Positions 38,301 to 49,817 of a stretch of DNA of 64,000 nucleotides are shown here, piece by piece; position 1 is the stretch's first letter; every line of letters begins with the position of its first letter. Both the position numbers and the translations under genes were made by a program. The notes under the pieces are model-generated. The model made no database searches. It was not told the origin of the DNA and saw nothing but the letters and a program-made list of their open reading frames with translations. This stretch comes from Odontesthes bonariensis (lineage: Eukaryota > Chordata > Actinopteri > Atheriniformes > Atherinopsidae): the NCBI RefSeq assembly GCF_027942865.1, contig NC_134527.1:4442976-4506975 (forward strand). The letters are read 5' to 3'.

Positions 38301-41300
38301 AGGGAATATCTCCAGGATGGTAGAAACAAACTCGAGCTGCCCTGAAGCTTTAGATTGACCTCAAGATTTGAACATTTTCCATCTTTTCACACGTGCACGC
38401 ATAAAGGCATCATTGGATGTTCCTGCCGTCGTGCATCAGCGCAGTTGATTTCCAGAAAGTCTTTTTTTTTTTCACTCGCAGAGAAAAAAATGTGGTTTTT
38501 ATTTGCGATCCTTTGCGTTGGGTTGGGAATTGTTTCTCAGTTTTGCCGTGTGAACACAAGACACACAAACGGGCTGAAGCCTGCTGCTGACAGCTGTAGA
38601 AATATGCGCCGTGCACATATGGTTTGGATTTAGAGGCAGTAAAATCTGATCTACATGGCTTTTTCTGTGCAAACGGGTTTCTGAGTAAAGCGAAAACAAA
38701 CAGATTATTCCACGAGAGCGGAGGCAGTGAACTCCGCGGCTGCAGCTTTCTCCTGACAGGCCATAAAACGACTTCCAGGAAAAAGCCCTGCGGCCTGGCT
38801 GCCTGCTGGATTCAGGTTACAGCTTTCTCATTGCTTAAGAGCAGCTCAGTTGTCCTCCAGATGCAACAAAAGCACAGAACAGTAAAGAAAGCAAACTGAT
38901 ATATATATATTTTTTTTATTGTAAAATGTGTTATTAGACGCGTAATTTTCCTCTCCTTCTCCCTTTCTCTAAAGCTCCCCTTCAGCAGCGTCCACACCTC
39001 ACCGGCTGCGTCTCCACGAACATGGAGACGTTCTGCTGCAGATGGAACGCCGGCGCCTTTCAGAATCTCTCAGAGCCGGGAGATCTGCGCCTGTTCTACG
39101 TCAACACAAAGTGAGGGGAAAGACTCGGTCCTCACAAACACACATTGTTTGCATTTGAATCTAAGGTGACAAATTTAAGGTCGGTTATTTCCAACGAGAC
39201 GAATACGTCTTAGGAAGCAGGAAAAGGAGAAACAAAGTAAGGAACACAAGAGCATAGAAGGAATAAAACATTCGGGGATAATGCATAGAAACCGGGTGCC
39301 CCCATAAACTAGCCCAAACACTTTCTGTGCCGACACGCCATGACTCGTCTGATCAAGGCTGCTTTATAGATCTTATGTGTACAAACCTTATCTGACTCAG
39401 GTGCACCGGCTCGCTCTCTGTTGACAGGGCGAAGTCCACTTTGGGGTCACCGTTGTAACTTTGTTACTTTTAAGATGTATAACACAGTCTGCAGAAAGTG
39501 CATTTTTTTAGGTCTATTTTCAGGTGTTATTTATATTTTGTATAGGGCTGGGCAACAATTAAATTTTTTGATCTAATTAATCGCGATTAATCGCATTTGT
39601 ACGCAAAATCCAAAAATGAATCCAAAAGTAGTGTATAGCTTTTAGCATTTAGTTTTATTTTAAATGTGCTTCCAAGGTAGGAGGTGGCGAGCTGTCTTAT
39701 CTTTGGTGTTTTTCATGGATACGACTAAAGAAGTTAGAAAGAATGTTGTGTCTTTGTGACAGGCTGCTGATAACAAAGAGCCTGAAGATACGAGTTAAAA
39801 CGGCTTCTTTGCTAAGTTGTCTGTTATGTGTCGACACAACACTGGTTCATCCCTTGAATTTGATGTTTTTTGTGGTGGGTCAGTGTTAAATGGCGTTACA
39901 AACTAGCTGAAATGGTCGGGTACAATTACTAGAATGGGGGGGTGGAAGAATGAAATGCCTTCAGAAAGCCTGGAGAACTACTTAAAGCGCTCCAGAGTTG
40001 CCAAAACATCTGGCTGCTTGGAAGCAAAATATAGATGAAGAATGAGGGGCGGCTCGAGACTTTTAAAAGCGCTGTAATGCGCTCGTTACATCATTCACTA
40101 ACAAAAGAATAGTCGAGTCGGGATACAGTGATTCTGACTCAAACAACTGTGATTTCAGAGCATGAGCAGAAAAATGAACGGGCAAACTGTGCAGGAACAA
40201 AGCTTTGTCACAGAGAGGACCCCTGTCCCAAACTCTCAGGCTGTGTTCGAAACCGCATACTTCTCCTACTACTCCTACTAACTTTTTGAGTTAGTAAGTG
40301 AGTTTGAGTAAGCGAGAAGTTCCCGGATGCATACTAGATTATCCTAAATGTTGGGTATGCATCATGAGGTTACTACTCATACTCAAACTACCCAAGATGC
40401 AACGTAACGTGACGTCGCCGATCGTCATTTCCTGTCAAAACGGCAGTTTCAAGCTAGCTACAACGAGGGTAGGTTCACTTCCTGTTTTCAAAACAAAAGC
40501 ACCAATTGTATGGTAATGGCTTTCCCTATGATGAAAGGAAACGGGTATTTTATTTTGTGAAAATAACAGGAAGTGCGTTGCTCACTACGGCTAGCTTTAG
40601 TAGCGCTGAATTCGTGGGAACAAAATTGTAAACAGCCGGTATTTTGTCAGGTTTTCAACACGTTGGGGATCTAAACGACTACTTTCTCACCTGAAAATGT
40701 TTCAAATGTTGCTAAAGTTTACAGAGTTTAGAGCTTAAGAGAAATCAGCTTCAGGCCGGCTGATTTCGGCTCGGGCAGGAGTGAAATGCATTGTGGGTAA
40801 ACGCTTTGCATACGGTCTGATCGATGAGTATGCAGTATGGTAGTATGCCGTATGTAGTATGTGGTTTTCGAACACAGCCATAGTCTCTGCTTTGCAGCAT
40901 ATTTCTCAGCAGCAGAAGCATGTGTTGTTTTGAGTCAGATTACAGTGTGATTTCATTTGAATGGAGAAACGTAGCGGCGGTGAGGGAAATGTGTCCACAC
41001 GGCAGCCTGTGCACATCATTTGAGTTCAGAAAGGGCTCGAAAATGTCTTTGTTCCCGTGTTATTACATCAGGAATGCAGCTGCACCCAAACTCTCCTCCA
41101 CAGCTGCTCCCAAGGCAAACTGTCAGCCTTGTTTTTCCTAATCTAATCTGCAGTTGGCTTTCAAAGTTTTGGAGCTCAACCATGCCCGGGGGTCACAAAC
41201 ACTGTCCAACAGATGTGCAGATAGAACCTGCTTTGTTGAGCAGATTCGTAGACTGACTGTGTTTCCTCTCACTCATCTGACAGCCCGCTCGGTGCACCCC

Positions 41301-41862
41301 CTAAAGATTGGAGCGAATGTCCTCATTACAGCACCGAGAGGCCAAACGAGTGCTTTTTCAACGAGAACCACACATCCATCTGGACAAATTACAGGCTCCA
41401 GCTGCGCTCCAGAGATGAGGGTGAGCTCTATGCCGAAATCAGCTTCGAGGTTCAAGACATCGGTGAGTTGACTGCCTCGGTGCCCCATCGTGATCCCGAG
41501 CTTTCAAAAACAAAAAAACATGACACGAGCTTCGGTTTTCCACTGTCAGTCGCTCTGAAAAAGCATAAACAGGGCTGCTTTTGTCTGTTCTCAGACAAAA
41601 ATGTCTACTTCTGTTCAGTGTAATACAAATAAAGAACCATCAGAGGAAGTACACCGACTCAGGTCGTATCGAGCTGTGGGGCGACTTTATGGAACAGTCT
41701 GGAGACAGAAATAAAACAAAGTGCAAATATAGTTTTGTTTTAAAAAAAGGTACAAGAAAATATTTTTAAACAAGTAGATGGAAGAGGAAGGACGATGAGG
41801 GATAAATATATGAATAGAATAGGGTTTATTGTTATATTGTAATTTAATTAGTATATGGTATA

Positions 41863-41910
<48 letters not shown>

Positions 41911-44900
41911 TATTTACAAGGGTATGTGTAGTATATATTTATTTTTGTGATTTATATATTTATTTAGATATTTAGGTAGTGTATATATGGCATATATTTA
42001 TATAGGTGTATTGTAGTTAGAATATTTACAAACTGAAGAGTAGTTAAAAAGGGAAACTAAAAAAGTATTGTACTTCTTCCCATTCCTTTTTCGAACAGTG
42101 TGTGGTGTTTTGTTATGTATTAGCACTTTATGATTGAATTTTTTTATTTTTAATTTTTTAATTTCTCTCTTTCTTTCTTTTGTATGTACAAATAGTTACA
42201 TACATTTTCTTTTTTGTACATGTTCGAAAATAAAAATCTATCAATCAATCAATCAGGTGATCCCCCAACTTTACCCCGTGTGCCACGATGAGACTGACGT
42301 TTGTGCTTCTGAGCACAAATATCTGAGTTCTCCAGATCTTTCAGGTCCCCAAAGAACAAAATCGTACTTACTGTTTTTTGGTGAACCTCTCATATATTTA
42401 TTTATTTTTTCAATTTTTTGGGGGGGAGAGACAGGAAGCAGGAGGCAGAGAGAGGGGGAAAGACATGCAGCAAAGGTGCGGGACTCAAACTGGGGCCAGC
42501 TGCAGCGAGGACTATAGCCTCTTGTACATGGGGCAGGAAAGGGTTTTCATTTATTCTTAGAAACATCACAACATGGAGTCGATGATTTTCCAAAATGTGC
42601 AGATATTTGTTATTTCTTGGTGATGTACAAACCTGATTTCAGCTAAAGCTAAGAAAAGAGTAGTTTGCTAATTGATTTGAATTGGGGGTCCAGCATTCTC
42701 CTGCTGAAATAACTACCGAACCTCCACTGGAAGACGTTTTCTTTGACGGCAGCATATGTGCCTCTGGATCAGTGCCACCTTCACACGAATGCAAGTCAGC
42801 GTTGCCCTTCATACTATCTAAGACGCCGGGTTTTGCACAGTTTTTGCTCATCACAACCTGGATGATCTTTCTCGTCTTTGACATGTAGAGTCAGGTGCCG
42901 GATTGGTCCCAAAAGCAGCTGAAAGGCGGACCGATCTGACCACAGAACATGGGTCCAACTGAGATGAATATCTGGCTCCCTGCTTGCTTTACGCAGTCTG
43001 AGGTTAGGTTTCCAGATGCAGCGACAGGGAAACTGGTTTTCCGTGGTGCTCTTGAGCTCATGCGGCTGCATTGATCGCAGTGGCGTGATGGTTTCTCGTG
43101 CCGTACTGCGGGAAGACTTGAAAATCTTTTTTACAGCCTTAACCTTTTGAGATTTCTCCAAACAACCCATCATTTCCGTGGAAAGACCGAACCTTTGGAG
43201 GAAGCTCCTTTTATACATCACCTGTTTCGTCCTAGCTCCTTACGCACTTATTTGTTTCCTAAATTGTCTTCCCATTTGTCTCGGTACCTAACTTACCGCA
43301 CCTACTCTAGCACTAGTTATGCTCTTAGCTGTTTGGATTTGGAAGGAAATGCACTTATGATTTCTTGTGACCTGAAGTTCTTCTGCCTACCGATGTGGAA
43401 CACACTTATTGTAAGTCGCTTTGGATAAAAGAGTCTGCAGAATGACCCTAATGTAATGTAAATGTACTGTTATACCCAATCCTGACACCCTCACCAATTA
43501 ACTTCCTGATTGTATAATCTTCCAGAAAGCTGCTAATTAAAGCTATTTATTCTCCTCTATTAAGTTGGTCACTAATAATCATTTCTTTGGATTTGTGTCT
43601 GTAGATTACAATTTGAGTTTTTATTGCATTTTGTTTGTTTGGTTTGTAAGTGCTCCATTTTTCCACGTTAGCCCACGGATGTTTTTTTTTTTTTTTTTGC
43701 TCTGCAGTGCAACCCGACCCCCCTTTCAACCTCAACTGGACGCTGCTGAATGTGAGCTTGACCGGCACTTACTACGACGTTATGTTGAGCTGGAAGCCCC
43801 CGCCGTCTGCAGACGTGGAGATGGGATGGATGACGCTGCAGTACGAGGTCCAGCACCGCAGCGTCAGCTCGGACGTGTGGGAAGTGGTGGGTGTCTCCGA
43901 GGATTTATTCTTTTACTCTTGCCTCTCTGAGAGCGTTGCTTTGTAGTAAGAGATAATGTGAACCCCCTGTTTCCGCCACAGACTGACCTCGTGAAAAGCA
44001 CACATCGCTCTCTTTACGGACTTCAAACCAACGTCAATCACGAGGTTCGGGTCCGATGCAAAATGCTCGCTGGGAAAGAGTTTGGAGAATTCAGCGACTC
44101 TATATTCGTGCACATCCCATCTAAAGGTAAACTCACGTTCATGTTCACAGGCTTGGATGGACGGGGAAAAAGGCCAGAAACCTCAGATAATCTCCATGTT
44201 TTACAACTATAAAGCTGATTATTTCTGTGTTCACTCTTTCATCAGCTTCAAGATTCCCAGTGGTGGCTTTGCTCATCTTCGGAACCTTGTGTTTAGTGGC
44301 CATCATGATGCTTGTTATCATATCACAGCAAGAAAAGTAAGTAGTTCGCTGCCATCGGGATATCTGTGAACACTGGAGTATGTTGTCATGTTCTATTTTA
44401 CCCTCAAGATGTAAGAAGCCGCCGAGAGTTCCCGGTGACGCATGAAAAATATAAAAAAGCTCAATTTTCAACAGCCCCCCTCCAACGCTTGTGTATTGCA
44501 GGTTAGCAACCACCTGTTGCTGGAATTTTAGGCACATGGAAGAAGAACAAGGTTTTACAAAACATACGTCGATACATGCACTGCAATAATATTTAGAACC
44601 ATTTAGGGCTGGGCGAGTTAACTCGTTATTTAACGCCGATAAATATTTCATTTTTTGTAAAAGTCTGTTGCTCACAGGCTTTTATTTTGTAAAAGTCTGT
44701 TGCTCAGATGGCTTTTATTTTGTAAAAGTCTGTTGCTCACAGGCTTTTATTTTGTAAAAGTCTGTTGCTCACAGGCTTTTATTTTGTAAAAGTCTGTTGC
44801 TCAGATGGCTTTTATTTTGTAAAAGTCTGTTGCTGTCTGCTGTGGAACCGGAAAAGAAAGTAATCGGTGGATCCACCAAACATGGAGAAGGGTACGGAAC

Positions 44901-47900
44901 TTTTACTCGGCCATTTTCATTTTAAAGTTCTTCCAGACGGCGGAGTCGACAGAACCAAAGTCATCTGTAAACACTGCCAAGTTGAATTGTCTTCTCAGCG
45001 TAGTAGTTCCAGTCTAAAATATCACTTAAAGGCAAAACACACAACTGATAGCAGCAAGTCATTCAAGGAAACAGACAGTGGAGCGAGGCTTCTACATAAA
45101 AACTACAGAAAGATGCTGATGTTAAAAGTGTGTTTGCACAACAAATGTTATGGCACTTTCATTCATATGGCAGCACATTTAAAATAAAGCTAAATGCTAA
45201 AAGCTATACGCTACTTTTGGATTCATTTTTGGATTTTGCGAACAAATGCGATTAATCGTGATTAATCAGGGAAATCATGTGATTAATTAGATTAAAAATA
45301 TTGTTTTATTATTTTTTTTATTATCAGTTTTGTAAACCTTAGAGCAGCCGAGCTGGAACATGTTGAACAATAAGAAACCTGCATCCGCTCAGAATATCTC
45401 AGGTCGAAGTGATTACAAACCTGAAAAGCATCAAAGAGACCCTGAAATCAAAGCAGGATTAGGATAATATCATCCATCAGAGATGCTGCTTGCTTGAATA
45501 GGCAGCAGCTGGACTTCTTTTCTTTGAATCCGATGATGTTTCACCACTCCGAAAAGGCTTCTTTGGTTTTAACTGACTGGTGGTACCTTCAGGTTTCAAA
45601 GCTCTTCTTCACACTTTGAGAGTTGAGGAGGTCACGTGTGTCACTGAGCCATCTGGCCATTCTATGGGTCCTTTAAGTCATTGTGACCTATGAGTTGTTT
45701 ACCTGCATGAGCCTTGTTGCAAGTGGGTGTGAAAACGTCGAGGAGCGCCAAGGCTGCATTACAGGTGTTAGGTGGTGATAACCGAGACGTTGGACCGTCA
45801 GATAGGAGTTAAAGGGATAGTTCGCCTCTTTTGACATGAAGCTGTATGACATCCCATATTAGCAACATTGTTTATGAACATCTTCTTACCCCCTGCTGCG
45901 TCCTGTGAGCAGAGTTCCAAACTCGTTTTGGCGTTGACGAAAGTAGTTCCGGCTAGTTGGCTGGGGTTTAAAAAATAAAGCGTTTTGCTTCTCAAAACAA
46001 TTTGCGTTCAACAGAGTAATACAATCACAATCTCTTGGCACTATTTTCTCTCCCTTCGTATCACTGCCTGCTGCCGACAGCCGCGCCTGTTACGGTGTTT
46101 GCTGCTCGGTCTGCACAGCAGGCAGTGATACGAAGGGAGAGAAAATAGGGCCAAGCGATTGTGAGGTCTGACTTTTTCCTGGAGAACGATTTTGTGATGC
46201 AAATGTATTACTCTTTTGAATGCATATTGTTTTGAGAAACAAGAGCTTGAGCTTTATTTTTTAAACCCCAGCCAACTAGCCGGAACTACTTTCGTCAACG
46301 CCAAAACGAGGCTGGAACTCTGCTCACAGGACGCAGCAGGGGGTAAGAAGATGTTCATAAATGATATTGCTAATATGGGATGTCATACAGCTTCATGTCA
46401 AAAGAGGCGAACTATCCCTTTAAGGTGATGGTGTGAGAGGAACAATCTGAGCTGGTTTGTTGGTGAGTTACCAACGTTAGCTAACATCGGCTAACGTTCG
46501 ATGGTTGTTCGTCGTAATCAGTGTTCGAACTATGCCGAGATTTTCGGGGGGTCCCATTTTTTTCTTGGGGGGTGGGGGGGTTCCTTGCTCTTGCGCTTGA
46601 CTCAGAACGCGGATCTCGAAAACACATAAGAAGCCTACATACAGAATCATAGGCGGACAGCACAGCTTTATGCCAATTACGCACACAGGCTCCACACCTC
46701 CACACACGCATCGCGTCTGCAATCATAACTCACCAGGGGAAATCATGTTGGCATGCTCAAAAACATCATCGCGTCAACAATAATACCACACAGAAGAAAA
46801 ACACAGGCAACATACACCTACTTAACACATCCACCAAAGATCACTGGAAATCAAACAACCAATCTTGCACGGCAACAAGCGTCAACAAACAAATAGGCAC
46901 GACTGTCATCTGCTCACTGAACATCTCGTTGTTCCTCGGAACTTTTGCTTTTCTGAAAAAATCCAAAATTGTAAAGAGTGCCTTGCTGTCGTTTAGCCAT
47001 TACTAACGCTGACCACTTGCACTTACATGATCTGAGTGAAGATGGAATGATTAAAAAAACACTTTCTCAAACTTCGGCCACACCCACAACATACATTGTA
47101 TCAAAACGAGCGTGGGAAAGAGGCACAGCCACACAAACAGGCCTAGAAATAGAATTTGTGAGAAATTATGGGGATAGACTGTGTTGGCAGTCGTTGTCAT
47201 ATTTGTTTATTTTATCTTTGATGTAAACACAACACTTTGGATATGCAAATAGTTCCCGTTACACACGATTTCAATATCAATAAAACACATTTTGCCAATA
47301 TTTTAGAAACTCCCAAACATTTCCCAAATCATGTTTTCGGGGGATCTCGTGTCAGTTTCAGGGGGTCTCGGATCCCCCGAGTCCCCCCGTAGTTCGAACC
47401 CTGGTCGTAATAGACGTTAAAACAAAGTGACGTCACTTTTTTTTACGCCGGCAGAGACGCCGAAGCAGCAAAGACGTGAAAGTCGAATCATTCGGTGAGA
47501 AAACGAGACGTGCAGCGTACAGCTGACTTCTCTGGGGGGCTGCATCTCAGCTGTCCCTCACCAGAGACCCCGTGCTTTCATGCAGCGCTTTTCCTGGCAG
47601 CTCCATGAAGGATGAACGAGCAGCTGCGTGGAATGAGCTGCTGTCAATCTCTGAAAATATAATACCATCCATATGATCCTCCTGTCAGAGATTAGCTCCA
47701 AACACGGTAGCCTTGTTGGCTGCATCAGTGAATCAGCTGGCTTCATTGGCTTCTTTAAGCCAGAAAAACTGTGGCTTCTGTCCCGAAAGGCCGGAGTTTG
47801 CGTCACCTACACGAGCAAAATGTCGCCTGTGATGACCACTGAAAAGAAAAAAAACAGCTGGCTCTCAGAGGCTCTCAACCATGTTACCTAACAGTTGTTT

Positions 47901-49785
47901 TTTTTGTTGTCGTTTGTTTTTTCCTAGGCTGATGGTTATTCTCTTGCCTCCTGTTCCTGGACCTAAAATAAGAGGAATCGACCCAGAATTACTCAAGGTA
48001 TTCACCACCATTGTGACACTTAATTCTACCTGTATTTACTGGTGCAGTGGTTTTAAATTTAACCTGAATGTCAACACGGCGAAGCGAGCTGCTAAGTAGC
48101 TACGAGCTAACCAGTTGCTAGTTTACATTGATGAGTTCAAACGCAGTTTCTTGGGGGTCAGAGAAGGTAAAGTTGGGTTGCCAGGAGCACCCATCATTGT
48201 TGTAATTAATGTGCTTTTCACTACTCCTCTCCATGCTCTGTGGGTAAGGTCGTATAGTCGATTTTGCTCACCTTCCAACTTGAGTGAAAATACCCAGAAC
48301 ATATGTGAATATCTGTTTGAATTCTCCAGCTGCTACAGAAAGGAGCTCCAATGCTTTCTTAATGATCTCGTTTAGCATAGGATACGCCGACCGGACCGTC
48401 CTTTGTCAGAGCCAGGAGATAATTCCACCTGATAACCCAACACTTCATCCAGTTGTACTAACTGTAGCCCCTTTCACAGTGAGGAATAACCCGCGTTTAA
48501 TTCGCGAATTTAGCGATACTGATGATCCGGGCTGGCGTGTCAACTCGACTTGCCATTCGACCCGCTTCGGACCCTAGTCTTTTTGCCGAGTTTGATGTGA
48601 AACCAATCGATGCGGGTCGGACGTGGGCGTGACGTGAGGAGTTTAAAAGACAGAATGGACAGCTGATTCAGAACAACAGCTTTCTCCACTCGTCGTCGTC
48701 AAAACTGTTCAGAGCATTGAACCAAAACACCAACCCTTGTGGTCTTGCCATCTTCCACACTCTTCTTACAGACACACGTGTGTTCAGAGCCATGACAGCT
48801 AAACGTCTTCGTCGATTGCGTCGACGCTGTTTGCGTTCTTCTGCTTCAAATTGTCGATGGATTTCCTCAACTTGGAGATTATAGTGCTCTTGTATTCTCT
48901 GCATATGTTCTTCGGCGGCATCCCACGTTGTGACCATCCACACCCCGTAAAATAACATCTCCATGAACTGCATATACACTTACAAAAACAAGTCCTCAAG
49001 GTGTCCCGCCATCGTTCGTTTGAAAGATTTGATGCAGACAGGTGCATTTAACCCTACCTCCGACGCATGGCTTGTACCTACGTCATTGTACACGCCCAGC
49101 ATTTTATGTGTTCCGTGTGACGCTCTGCCACTAGGCAACTCCCCCTGAACTCGGCTTCAGGCGACACGGATCACCTAATACGCCAAGCTTTCACATTGCT
49201 CGACGCGGGACGAAGTGGCAATTTGGACCCGCGAAGGTAGCGGATCTCAGTGTGAAAACAGCTACCGATTCACCTGGATAAATAAGATGGCAGGAGGATG
49301 AGATGTTGCTGTCCTTTCTCAGTTAAAAGAATTGTATAAGAAAGGGATGTTCTCTATTATCTATCATGGCATATAGAGTATGATCTTCATGTAACTATGT
49401 GATAACGATTGCGAGGTCAAGGAGAAGACAACAGGAGGTTATTTTTTTGCCTATCCACCTGGACCCAGCTGCTGCTTTCTCTTCTTCTTCTGCTGTTTCC
49501 AGGGCACTATGGCAACTCACATCCCATCTAGTGGTACAAGGTGGCATTGCAGTGAAATTCAGTCCATACTGAAAGTATCTGGTTTATATATCTCGGCTAC
49601 CTCATGCTTTGGCAGTTTTTTTTTTAATAATTCCCTGGGTGTTGATTTTGCCAGTTCTGTTCATATTTGTAATTTAATTTTTAATGTTTTAAATATCCTG
49701 ATTCTTTTATCAAATTAAATTCTTTGGCCCAAATCCCTCCCATAGAGTGAAAGCAACACATCATCCGTTGGTTAAAACTAACCTT

Positions 49786-49817
<32 letters not shown>

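Noticed and set aside
42840..43220. A 135-aa minus-strand frame (MMYKRSFLQRF...) as a gene
   Set aside because: There are no splice sites or recognised domain, it overlaps a ghrb intron, and part of it resembles 30765-31049. It is probably an old repeat.
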